Shown here: piece after piece, positions 17,752 through 25,932 of the stretch
How positions within the stretch are numbered: position 1 is the first letter of the stretch
How the letters are laid out: the number at the start of each line of letters is the position of its first letter
Position numbers and translations under genes: made by a program
Notes under the pieces: model-generated
What the model saw: the letters and a program-made list of their open reading frames with translations, nothing else
Database searches by the model: none
Told to the model about the DNA's origin: nothing
Assembly (NCBI GenBank): GCA_963678055.1
Contig: OY782679.1
Location: 2,604,001 to 2,668,000, forward strand
Reading direction: 5' to 3'
Length of the DNA stretch: 64,000 nucleotides
Source: CAXXOK01 sp963678055
GTDB taxonomy: Bacteria; Bacillota; Clostridia; Christensenellales; Aristaeellaceae

Positions 17752-18213
17752 ATGCAAAGCAACAATTTACAGACAGAGCGGCTGCCAATGAACGAAGAAA
17801 CGGTGCGGCTGCTATGGCAGAAAACCTATAACACACAGGGCAAGCCGGACTGGTCGCACCTGTTTCCCTACTATCACGATGATATCGTGTTTCAGGACAG
17901 CATTCAGCGTATAGAAGGCAAGGACGCGTTCATCGCCCTGTGCAACCGCCTGACCGAGCGCTGCAAGGAATTGCACATGGAACTGGGTACGCTGGCGATC
18001 GCAGGCAACGAAATACTGTTTGACTGGGCAATGACCATGATGTTCAAACGTTTCCCCTCCACGCCCGTGTACGGCTGTACCAAGCTGAGCTTGCATGAAG
18101 ACGGCCGCATTATAGCCCAGCGGGATTATTACGATTTATGGGGCGATATCTTTAACGGGATTCCCTGGTTTAAAAGACCCTATCGGCGCTTTATGCACAA
18201 GAAATTTGGGTGA
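17752..18213 (+). CDS. NTF2/SnoaL-like protein
   Basis: 153-aa protein with the cone-shaped NTF2-like pattern: an N-terminal helix (VRLLWQKTYNTQG), HLFPYYHDDIVFQDSIQRIEG, then a curved sheet (TLAIAGNEILFDWAMTMMF; CTKLSLHEDGRIIAQRDYYD). The motif IQRIEGKDAF followed by YYDLWGD is typical of SnoaL-like proteins, often small-molecule isomerases or hydrolases. ATG at 17752 is preferred over ATG at 17740 because GGAGG (17742-17746) precedes it by 5 nt. The next gene starts 8 nt after its stop and encodes a dehydrogenase, so both may act on the same small molecule. Confidence 0.7.
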   Translation: MQSNNLQTERLPMNEETVRLLWQKTYNTQGKPDWSHLFPYYHDDIVFQDSIQRIEGKDAFIALCNRLTERCKELHMELGTLAIAGNEILFDWAMTMMFKRFPSTPVYGCTKLSLHEDGRIIAQRDYYDLWGDIFNGIPWFKRPYRRFMHKKFG

Positions 18214-18221
18214 GGTGCGTT

Positions 18222-19145
18222 ATGAAATATACGAAAAATGATTTGGCCTTTTTGCAGCAGCGCGGCGTAAAGCAGCATACCACCGATGCGCGGATGGATG
18301 GCAAGCTCTGCGTAATTACCGGAGCGACATCCGGCGTAGGCCTGGCCGCCGCACGCAGGCTGGCACAGGGCGGCGCAAAGCTGGTGCTGGTCGCCCGCAA
18401 TCAAAGCAAGGCTGATGCCGTTAAAAAAGAGCTGTCGGATGCGTACAACACCGCAACCGATATCGTAATCGCCGACTTTATGCACCTGGACGAGGTACGC
18501 AAAGCCGGTGAAACCATCCGTGATACCTACCCGGTGATCGACGTGCTGATTAACTCCGCCGGGCTGTACTCCATGCGCAAAAAGATAACCCCGGACGGCA
18601 ATGAAATGACCTTTCAGGTCAACCACCTGGCAAGCTTTCTGCTAACCATGCTGCTGCTGAACAACCTGTCCAAAAGCGAGCAGGGGCGCATTATTCAGGT
18701 GAACTCAGAAGGGCACCGTTTCGGCGGCCTGGAGCTTGACGACCTGGACTGGAGTATACGCTTGTATATGGGGCTGCGCGCTTATGGAGCATCCAAAATG
18801 GCGCAAATCCTCACCGTGCGCACCCTGGCCGAGCTGCTGGATGGTACCGCTGTGACTGTCAACGCCATGCATCCGGGCACAGTCGGAACCCAGATTGGCA
18901 GCAACAACGGCCTGCCCTACCGGGGCATGATGGCTATCGCCCGCCGGTTTTTTATGAAATCTCCGACCATTTCGGGCGACGCACTGTATTACCTGGCCGC
19001 CGCGCCGGAACTAAGCAAAACGACCGGCAGGTATTTCTTCCTGACGGTCGACTCGGCTCCTATGGCTACTGCGCTGGACGATACTTTACGCCAGGCTGTA
19101 TGGCAAAAAAGCTTGGATATGACGGATTTAACGCAAGCGCTTTAG
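18222..19145 (+). CDS. Short-chain dehydrogenase/reductase (SDR)
   Basis: 307-aa Rossmann oxidoreductase. The N-terminal cofactor motif GATSGVGLAAARR is followed by LVARNQSK (a basic residue after the second strand favours NADPH), INSAGLY (the NNAG position), catalytic Ser in QVNSEGHRFGG and the YxxxK pair in AYGASKMAQ. The closest general class is retinol-dehydrogenase/WW-domain oxidoreductase-like SDRs. AGGTG lies just upstream of the ATG. Coupled to the SnoaL-like gene and overlapping the convergent FAD oxidoreductase gene by 18 nt. Substrate unknown. Confidence 0.85.
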   Translation: MKYTKNDLAFLQQRGVKQHTTDARMDGKLCVITGATSGVGLAAARRLAQGGAKLVLVARNQSKADAVKKELSDAYNTATDIVIADFMHLDEVRKAGETIRDTYPVIDVLINSAGLYSMRKKITPDGNEMTFQVNHLASFLLTMLLLNNLSKSEQGRIIQVNSEGHRFGGLELDDLDWSIRLYMGLRAYGASKMAQILTVRTLAELLDGTAVTVNAMHPGTVGTQIGSNNGLPYRGMMAIARRFFMKSPTISGDALYYLAAAPELSKTTGRYFFLTVDSAPMATALDDTLRQAVWQKSLDMTDLTQAL

Positions 19146-20720
19146 CACCGCGTCCGCAGCCATCTTCCCGGTGAGGATGGAAATCGGAAACCCGGAAGGG
19201 CTATAAGTCCACTGGCCCGCCTGCCATACATCAGGCAATGGCGTGACGACGGACTTGGCAATCTGGGTCATTTTACTGACGGATGGCATATACGGATTTT
19301 CAAACGACCAGCCGGTAATCGCGCCCTCTGTGTTGCCGGTGCGCCGCTGCAAGGTAAGCGGGGTGGATACGGAGCTTTCCGTAATCTTGCCCGCCAGCGC
19401 GGGGTATACCGTATCGGTCAGGGTCTTTTCCATCGCCTGCTCACACACGGTTTTGAACGCACTGTACCAGCCCATATCCTCGATATGCTTCCATACGGCA
19501 TAGTCCATCAGGGTGCTGATGATCAGGCCTGTTTTCCCCTGCGGGGCCAAATCCGAGTCACGCAGCGCGGGGATGGATATTTCATAGGTGGTCAGGCGCA
19601 GAAAAGACCGCACCCAACTTTCCAGCGCATCGCGATCGTCCGTCAACGCGCCGCTTGGCAGGCGAATCTGGACATCGCTCAGGGAGCTTAGCCCGTCGCT
19701 GTAGGGCGTGTAGAAAAAGTGTGGACTGTGGATGCTGCCAAACACCTCCGGGGGCACATCCGCTTGGATATACAAGCTTAGTACCGAGTCGCCGCCACGC
19801 AGGCCGGCGATGCTTTTTTTATGCTCCATGGCCGCCGTGCGACCCGGTTCTTCCAGCTCTTCAGGCTTGGGCAAAGCGGCATACAGCGCTTTCATATCCG
19901 CCGCCCAAATCAGGGTTTCGTACGGGTATTTCGCGCCGCCAGCATCGGTTATGGTTTGCACGGTCGGGTTGACCGATACGATTTTCGTGTCCGTTGCAAT
20001 CTCGCCGCCATGGTCACGGATGTACTGTGCAAGCGTTTCCGCCAACACACCTGTGCCGCCTTTGGGATAGCGGTAATCCAAATACAAACTCAAGTACGAC
20101 AGCGCAAAAAACGCCGGTGTTTCCTTGAAAAAATGCTGGGCGATGCAGTCGATCAGCGCCTGGTTTTTAAATATCCCCTGCAAAAAGCTTTCTACAGGCA
20201 TGGATAGCTTTTTAATTTTTCCCATCGCCATTACATAGCGCGCCGCCCACGGCAGCAGGGTTTGGGCGAGGTATTTATAGTCTTTCAGGTTCATGAACAC
20301 GGGATTGTCAATGCCGTAGAGCACGTCCATAGCCTCCATGGTCTGGCTAATCACGCCCATCAGCGTGTCAATGTCCTCGGCATCCTGCGGGAAGCTTTGC
20401 TTTAGCATATCGCTGTAGGTTTTCAGGCTGTCTTCCCCGGTCAGGCGCACAATGTGGTCTTTAATGCCGATGGAAACCTCATTTGGTAACAGCTCCAGTT
20501 CAATGCCAAGGCTTTTTAGCATTGGCAGCAGCACCCCGGAGTTTTCCATGGCGCGCAGACCGGTATCAAACGTGAATCCATTTACCGTAAACGAGCTGAC
20601 CAGCCCGCCGGGAACGGCTTCCTTTTCGCACAACAGAACACTGCGACCCTGCTTGCATAAAAAAGCAGCAGCCGTCAGCCCGGCGATCCCTCCACCGACG
20701 ATGATTGCATCCTGTTTCAT
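19128..20720 (-). CDS. FAD-dependent phytoene-desaturase-like oxidoreductase
   Basis: 530-aa flavoprotein of the CrtI/CrtO/retinol-saturase superfamily. The N-terminal dinucleotide fold IIVGGGIAGLTAAAFL (about residues 5-20) is followed by EKEAVPGGLVSSF and FDTGLRAMEN, the usual CrtI-like sequence. The C-terminal FAD contact is seen in VWQAGQWTYSPSGFPISIL. Carotenoid synthesis genes are absent nearby, so carotenoid desaturation is unlikely to be its job; related gut proteins act on unknown lipids or polyenes. ATG at 20720 is chosen because AGGGG lies 6 nt upstream; an ATG at 20726 overlaps that site. It has its own TTGACA/TATAAT promoter. Confidence 0.85.
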   Translation of the reverse strand: MKQDAIIVGGGIAGLTAAAFLCKQGRSVLLCEKEAVPGGLVSSFTVNGFTFDTGLRAMENSGVLLPMLKSLGIELELLPNEVSIGIKDHIVRLTGEDSLKTYSDMLKQSFPQDAEDIDTLMGVISQTMEAMDVLYGIDNPVFMNLKDYKYLAQTLLPWAARYVMAMGKIKKLSMPVESFLQGIFKNQALIDCIAQHFFKETPAFFALSYLSLYLDYRYPKGGTGVLAETLAQYIRDHGGEIATDTKIVSVNPTVQTITDAGGAKYPYETLIWAADMKALYAALPKPEELEEPGRTAAMEHKKSIAGLRGGDSVLSLYIQADVPPEVFGSIHSPHFFYTPYSDGLSSLSDVQIRLPSGALTDDRDALESWVRSFLRLTTYEISIPALRDSDLAPQGKTGLIISTLMDYAVWKHIEDMGWYSAFKTVCEQAMEKTLTDTVYPALAGKITESSVSTPLTLQRRTGNTEGAITGWSFENPYMPSVSKMTQIAKSVVTPLPDVWQAGQWTYSPSGFPISILTGKMAADAVLKRLR

Positions 20721-20762
20721 TGGCATCCCCTATTCTGTATGCGCATCTGCGTTCCTATAAGC

Positions 20763-20792
20763 ATTATACCTTGCGGAGAAAAACGTTGTCAA
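20763..20792 (-). promoter_or_regulatory. Promoter of the FAD oxidoreductase
   Basis: Minus strand TTGACA (20787-20792), 18-nt spacer, TATAAT (20763-20768). Both boxes are perfect. Its -35 box forms half of an inverted repeat with the -35 box of the divergent GH31 promoter. Confidence 0.8.
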
Positions 20793-20818
20793 TGCAGCGA
20801 AATTCGTCGCTTGATAAA

Positions 20819-20847
20819 TTGACAAGCGCTGTTTTGCAAGGTACAGT
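20819..20847 (+). promoter_or_regulatory. Promoter of the GH31 gene
   Basis: TTGACA (20819-20824), 17-nt spacer, TACAGT (20842-20847), 25 nt before the GH31 start. ATTGACAA (20818-20825) mirrors TTGTCAAT (20786-20793) of the divergent promoter. Confidence 0.75.
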
Positions 20848-20872
20848 GGAACCTATACAGGGAGGGTTGTTC

Positions 20873-22849
20873 ATGCAATATTTTACATCAGATTCTACCT
20901 CACTGATTGTACGCAACCTCGGCGAAACATTACAGCTGAGCGCTTGGGGCGAAAACAGCCTGCGCGTACGTGCGGTGATGATGGGAGACATTACAGACGA
21001 CCGCTGGGCGCTGCTGGATCCGCTTGCCACGGCGCCGGACATACACATCGACGAAACGAAAGCCAGCATAACAAACGGGAAGCTGACCGCAACGGTATCC
21101 GTAGAGGGCTGGCGCGGGTTTCCCTCCATCTGCTTTACAGACAGCAATGGCACCGTATTGCTTGAGGAAAGTGCGGAAAATGGCGCGCTTGCAATTCGCT
21201 CGCGTGCGTTTGAACCGCTGGCTGGCGGCGACCACAGCCTGACGGTGCGCTTTCACGGCATGGAGGATGAACGGCTCTACGGCATGGGGCAGTACCAGCA
21301 GGAAACGCTGGACCAAAAACACTGCGTGCTGGAGCTTGCACACCGCAATTCCCAGGCAAGCGTCCCGTTTGTCATGAGCAGCCGTGGATACGGCTTTTTA
21401 TGGCACAATCCCGCTGTGGGCGAGGTGGCCTTCGGTAAAAACCATACCGTATGGAAGGCCCGTGCTACGCGCCAGATGGATTACTGGATTACCGCAGGCG
21501 ATACCCCGGCGGATATCAGCCTTGCCTATGCCAAAGCAACCGGCTTTGCTCCTGCGATGCCCGAATACGGTCTGGGTTTCTGGCAGTGCAGACTGCGTTA
21601 CTGGAACCAGGAACAGCTTTTAGCCGTCGCACGCGAACATAAACGCCGCGGGCTGCCAATGGATGTCATCGTCTGCGATTTCTTTCACTGGCCCAAGATG
21701 GGCGATTTTCGCTTTGATACGGAGTTCTTCCCCGATGCCAACGCCATGGCCGAGGAACTTGAATCGCTGGGTATCAAGCTGATGGTATCGGTCTGGCCGC
21801 AGGTATCGCTGGAGAGTGAAAACTATCAGGAGATGCGCCAGCAGGGGCTATTGGTGCACGCCGAACAAGGCGAGCAGATCGGCATGCGCTTTGGCGGCGA
21901 CAGCATGTTTTACGATGCCACCAACCCCCGTGCCCGCGACTATGTGTGGGATAAGTGCAAGAAAAACTATTACGATCAAGGCGTGCGCCTGTTCTGGCTG
22001 GATGAAGCCGAACCGGAATACGGAAACTATGATTATGCAAACTTCCGCTACTTCTTAGGCAGTGCGCAGCGTGTGGGCAACGTGTACCCGCAGCTGTTTG
22101 CTCGCAACTTCTACGAGGGTATGCAAAGCAGCGGTATGCAGCATCCTGTCAACCTGATTCGCTGCGCCTGGGCCGGCAGTCAGCGCTACGGCACACTGGT
22201 ATGGAGCGGCGACATCCACTCCAACTGGGAGACCTTCCGCCGTCAGCTCTGCGCGGGCCTTAGCATGGGCATTGCAGGCATCCCCTGGTGGACCACCGAT
22301 ATCGGCGGATTCTTCGGCGGTGATCCCAGCGACCCCGCGTTCAGAGAACTGTTTATCCGCTGGTTCCAGTGGGGTGCCTACTGCCCGGTGATGCGCCTGC
22401 ACGGTGACCGCGAGCCGCACCAAACGCCCACGCGTGCCGATGGAACGCCGGTATTGTTCACCGGCGCAGACAACGAAATATGGAGCTATGGCGAAGAAGC
22501 CTACCCCATTCTGGTCAAATATTTGCAGGTGCGTGAAACCATGCGCGATACCCTGCGCGATATCATGCAGGAAACGCATGAAACCGGCAAGCCTGTGATG
22601 CGCCCGATGTTTTATAACTACCCAGATGACGAAACCTGTGCCTTGCTCAAGGACCAGTATATGCTGGGAAACCGCTATGTGGTTGCGCCCGTGATGCAGC
22701 CAGGGCAGCGCGAGCGCCGCGTATATCTGCCCCAGGGGCTGTGGAAAAACGTAGATACCGGGCAAACGCAGCAAGGCGGCGCCTGGGTGCTTGCCCCTGC
22801 GCCGCTGGAGAGTATGCCGGTATTTGAAGCGATATCGTCTATTTCATAG
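20873..22849 (+). CDS. Glycoside hydrolase family 31 (alpha-glucosidase/alpha-xylosidase type)
   Basis: 658-aa retaining exo-alpha-glycosidase. An N-terminal beta-sandwich (to about residue 230; DERLYGMGQYQQETLD) is followed by the catalytic barrel. The nucleophile Asp377 lies in FWLDEAEPEYGNY and the acid/base Asp512 in RLHGDREPHQ; other GH31 landmarks are FWQCRLRY, MDVIVCDFFHWP and PWWTTDIGGFFGG. The WLDEAEPE form and FHWPKMGDF are typical of the alpha-xylosidase branch, but alpha-glucosidase cannot be excluded. No signal peptide, so it acts in the cytoplasm on imported oligosaccharides. ATG at 20873 has GGAGGG upstream; the frame stays open back to 20705. Overlaps the convergent methyltransferase gene by 11 nt. 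Confidence 0.9.
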   Translation: MQYFTSDSTSLIVRNLGETLQLSAWGENSLRVRAVMMGDITDDRWALLDPLATAPDIHIDETKASITNGKLTATVSVEGWRGFPSICFTDSNGTVLLEESAENGALAIRSRAFEPLAGGDHSLTVRFHGMEDERLYGMGQYQQETLDQKHCVLELAHRNSQASVPFVMSSRGYGFLWHNPAVGEVAFGKNHTVWKARATRQMDYWITAGDTPADISLAYAKATGFAPAMPEYGLGFWQCRLRYWNQEQLLAVAREHKRRGLPMDVIVCDFFHWPKMGDFRFDTEFFPDANAMAEELESLGIKLMVSVWPQVSLESENYQEMRQQGLLVHAEQGEQIGMRFGGDSMFYDATNPRARDYVWDKCKKNYYDQGVRLFWLDEAEPEYGNYDYANFRYFLGSAQRVGNVYPQLFARNFYEGMQSSGMQHPVNLIRCAWAGSQRYGTLVWSGDIHSNWETFRRQLCAGLSMGIAGIPWWTTDIGGFFGGDPSDPAFRELFIRWFQWGAYCPVMRLHGDREPHQTPTRADGTPVLFTGADNEIWSYGEEAYPILVKYLQVRETMRDTLRDIMQETHETGKPVMRPMFYNYPDDETCALLKDQYMLGNRYVVAPVMQPGQRERRVYLPQGLWKNVDTGQTQQGGAWVLAPAPLESMPVFEAISSIS

Positions 22850-23624
22850 CTTTCAGCGTGAATGACAACGGAAAGCCCATCCCGTTGTAGGCCTCGGCTA
22901 TCCCCACATCTTGATCATATTCCTGCAGGCCTGCAATCTGCAATCCGGCTGTAACCGCCGCATTGATGATCGCCGCCATAGTGTGCGAATAGCTGGTGAA
23001 GGTGTGGGAATTTTCATGATCGGCCATGTACCCGCCGGAATCCTTTTCATACCATGGTTCACTGCGGAAATAGGAGTAAGCCAGGCGGTGCAGGTCCGTT
23101 TCGTCGTAGCTATCCTCGCCGGGGATGGGAAGCATGCCCAGAAACGGATGGTAGTCATTTAGCAGAAGCACGCCACCGGGCCTTAAGCAGCGTGACACCA
23201 CCTGAAACAGCGCCGTCAGGTCTTCAAACCAGGTGATCGCACCAACGGTGAACAAAACCAGATCGAAGCGGCCGTTATAGCCAGGGTCGACGTCCAAAAT
23301 ATCGGTCGCTGTAAATCTACAGGGCAATCCGGCCTGCTCGGCAATGCCCTGTGCAAAGACCACCATGTTTTCCGCGATATCAAACCCGTATCCGGCGGCC
23401 GCGCCCAGCTGCATCGCCGACATCAACTCCCGGCCGTTGTTGCAGCAAAACTGGGCAATGGTCTTGCCCTGTAAATCCAGCGATTGCAATGCCTCTTTGA
23501 GCATGGGGTTCATATACGGCAAATCGTCCGTGCGAAGGCGCGCCGGTAGATCGTCGCACCAGCCTTCGTTTCGGTGCTCAAACGCCTCTTCCCAGGCTTT
23601 TTTATTGTTTTGATGTTGATTCAT
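22839..23624 (-). CDS. SAM-dependent methyltransferase
   Basis: 261-aa class I methyltransferase. Motif I is somewhat altered (TIAQFCCNNGRELMSAMQLG), followed by GYGFDIAENMV (ribose-binding Asp), DLVLFTVGAITWFEDL and the motif III region LRPGGVLLLNDYHP. This matches the Methyltransf_11/25 type that often acts on small molecules. ATG at 23624 has AAAGGAG 5 nt upstream; the open frame extends to 23702 without a site. Substrate unknown, and it shares no promoter with its neighbours. Confidence 0.85.
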   Translation of the reverse strand: MNQHQNNKKAWEEAFEHRNEGWCDDLPARLRTDDLPYMNPMLKEALQSLDLQGKTIAQFCCNNGRELMSAMQLGAAAGYGFDIAENMVVFAQGIAEQAGLPCRFTATDILDVDPGYNGRFDLVLFTVGAITWFEDLTALFQVVSRCLRPGGVLLLNDYHPFLGMLPIPGEDSYDETDLHRLAYSYFRSEPWYEKDSGGYMADHENSHTFTSYSHTMAAIINAAVTAGLQIAGLQEYDQDVGIAEAYNGMGFPLSFTLKAMK

Positions 23625-23716
23625 AGGGCTCCTTTCGCCGCCACGAAAGCGCGGCTTCCATACGGATGATATTGTAGCACAAAAATTCTTTCTAGGCCGC
23701 ATTACCGCGCAGACGA

Positions 23717-23744
23717 AAAACAGCCGCCCTATGGCGGCTGTTTT
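23717..23744 (-). terminator. Terminator after the UDP-sugar dehydratase gene
   Basis: Perfect 12-bp stem AAAACAGCCGCC/GGCGGCTGTTTT with loop CTAT, 14 nt beyond the stop of the minus-strand gene. U-tracts on both strands allow bidirectional action. Confidence 0.85.
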
Positions 23745-23758
23745 CTATGTTGCCTTTG

Positions 23759-25879
23759 TTACCAGCCCGATGCGGCCGTATCGGACGACACTTTGTCGTC
23801 GCGGCGCGATAGTTTCATTTCCAAAGAGTTCTCCGCCCGGTTGTTGACCATCTCCGGCCGCAGGTATGTGGGTACCACCTGCTGCAGGGCTTTGATGATA
23901 ATCTCCGGGTCATTTTTATGGATGCACTCCTGCATAACGCCGAGCTTTTCTTCCATTTCCTCAAGGCTGATGGGCTGCTCATGATCGATAAAAATCAAAT
24001 TGTTGGCCGTCTTCATGACCAAATCCTTGGACACCAGCAACTCCTCGTACAGCTTTTCGCCGGGCCGCAGGCCAATTTCTTTGATTTCGATATCCTTATA
24101 GGGCAGCAGGCCGGAAAGCCGTATCATGTTTTCAGCTAATGACAAAATCTTCACCGGCACGCCCATATCCAGCACATAAATATCGCCGGACTTGGACAGC
24201 GCACAGGTTTGCAGCAGCAGCTGCGCTGCCTCAGGAATGGTCATAAAGTAGCGGATGATGCGCCGATCCGTCAGGGTGATGGGGCCACCGGCGGAAATCT
24301 GCCGTTTGAACAGCGTAATCACGCTGCCGTTAGAGCCCAGCACATTGCCAAAGCGCACTGCCGAGAACAGGGTTTTGCTGTTCTGCCGGGACTGGATAAT
24401 CATCTCACACAGCCGCTTGGATGCCCCCATCACGTTGGTGGGGTTGACGGCCTTGTCGGTAGAGATCAGCAGGAAACGCTCGACTGCGTACTCTTCTGCC
24501 AGCTTCACGGTTTTCAGCGTGCCGAACACATTGTTCTTAATGGCCTCGGCACTGTTTTTCTCCATCATGGGCACATGCTTGTGCGCCGCGGCATGGAACA
24601 CAATCTGCGGCCGATAGGTTTCAAATATCTCCCGCAGCCTGCATTCATCCTGCACCGAGCCGATTTCCGTTCGAATCTTGATATGCTTGCCGGTCTTGGG
24701 CAGCAGTTCCTGCTCGATATCGTAGGCGTTGTTTTCGTAAATATCAAAGATAACCAGCGTATCGGGATCCATTTTAACCAGCTGCCGGCATAGTTCGCTG
24801 CCGATGGAACCGCCGCCGCCGGTGACCAGAATGGTTTTCCCCTTATAGATGGGCTTGCACTCATGATCCGAGAAGTGAATCACCTCACGCGCCAGCAGCT
24901 CTTCAATGCTGAACTCGCGCAGTACACGCTTGCTGTCCTTGCTGTCTTTGTGGTTAAAGGGGAAGTCATACAGCTTAACCTTACAGCCGGACTGCTGATA
25001 GAACTCGTATTTTTCCATCTTCTGCTGGCCGTTTAGGTGCGGCAGGGCGATAATAACCTCCTGCACCGGCATGTCGCGCAGCCTGTCGATAATCCCCGCT
25101 TCGGGGTAGACACGGATGCCGGCAATCATGTTGCCGACTTTCTGCACATCAGAATCTACAAAACAATAGGGATAGTAATGCGCTCTGGGGTTGGATAAAA
25201 GCTCGCGTGCCAGCAGCACGCCTAGGTTTTTCGCGCCCACGATGGCGATATTAATTTTATTATTGGTAGCATTTTCTATCGTATCCGACTGCAAACCGGC
25301 ATTGGCTGTTATGGCGGACTGTTCATCCGTTCTGGCAAAGGCGGAAAACGTGTTCAGTCCGGGAACACCGCAGGTTTTCAGCGCGCTGCGCAGGCGCATA
25401 AACCAGCCTGCGTTGGGCGCGTCAGTAAATAAACTCTTTTTGAGCGCGTTATGGTAACACAGGTACGCAAACCGTGTTGATAGCAGGGCAAGACAATTGA
25501 CCGCGACCACGGTAATGGTTTGCCATACCATCAGCTGCATATTCCATTGTTTTAATATGAAGCTGAACAGCAGATACAGCGACCCGCCGACAAGGTCGGC
25601 CCAGATCACAGAAAGGTATTCGTGCCCGGTCGCATACCGCCACACCTGGCGATAAACATTGAATATCATGCGGGACCCAAATACAAATACCATGAGGATC
25701 AGCAGCGATATCATTCGCTTGCCCATATTGGCGATGACACTGTCGCTAAGCAACAGCATCAATGTGGCAATAATTACATACATACTGAAATCCAGCGCCC
25801 ATAAAACCAGATCCCTCGACGGCATCGGGTTTCGCTTATTGACGCTTGGTTTCTCGCTTCGCTTCTTCGCTTCGTTCAT
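23759..25879 (-). CDS. Membrane-bound UDP-sugar 4,6-dehydratase (CapD/PglF/WbpM type)
   Basis: 706 aa, the full length of the large CapD/PglF/WbpM class. Four N-terminal transmembrane helices (about residues 23-150) precede a CoA-binding-like Rossmann region (IAIVGAKNLGVLLAREL) and the catalytic SDR domain (about 340-640) with ILVTGGGGSIGSELCRQL, FHAAAHKHVPMME and the active-site block STDKAVNPTNVMGASKR, where Met replaces the usual SDR Tyr as in this family. The reaction is UDP-GlcNAc to UDP-4-keto-6-deoxy sugar, the first step to bacillosamine or fucosamine-type sugars. It supplies the aminotransferase encoded at 27759 (inference). Second gene of a unit with the LRR protein. Confidence 0.9.
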   Translation of the reverse strand: MNEAKKRSEKPSVNKRNPMPSRDLVLWALDFSMYVIIATLMLLLSDSVIANMGKRMISLLILMVFVFGSRMIFNVYRQVWRYATGHEYLSVIWADLVGGSLYLLFSFILKQWNMQLMVWQTITVVAVNCLALLSTRFAYLCYHNALKKSLFTDAPNAGWFMRLRSALKTCGVPGLNTFSAFARTDEQSAITANAGLQSDTIENATNNKINIAIVGAKNLGVLLARELLSNPRAHYYPYCFVDSDVQKVGNMIAGIRVYPEAGIIDRLRDMPVQEVIIALPHLNGQQKMEKYEFYQQSGCKVKLYDFPFNHKDSKDSKRVLREFSIEELLAREVIHFSDHECKPIYKGKTILVTGGGGSIGSELCRQLVKMDPDTLVIFDIYENNAYDIEQELLPKTGKHIKIRTEIGSVQDECRLREIFETYRPQIVFHAAAHKHVPMMEKNSAEAIKNNVFGTLKTVKLAEEYAVERFLLISTDKAVNPTNVMGASKRLCEMIIQSRQNSKTLFSAVRFGNVLGSNGSVITLFKRQISAGGPITLTDRRIIRYFMTIPEAAQLLLQTCALSKSGDIYVLDMGVPVKILSLAENMIRLSGLLPYKDIEIKEIGLRPGEKLYEELLVSKDLVMKTANNLIFIDHEQPISLEEMEEKLGVMQECIHKNDPEIIIKALQQVVPTYLRPEMVNNRAENSLEMKLSRRDDKVSSDTAASGW

Positions 25880-25932
25880 GTTGTACCACCCATTGCATCG
25901 TTTTATACAGTTCTTGTTGTCAGGACTCTACG

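Noticed and set aside
19128..20720. Carotenoid biosynthesis gene
   Set aside because: The CrtI-like fold is clear, but no phytoene synthase or other carotenoid gene is near; only the superfamily is claimed.
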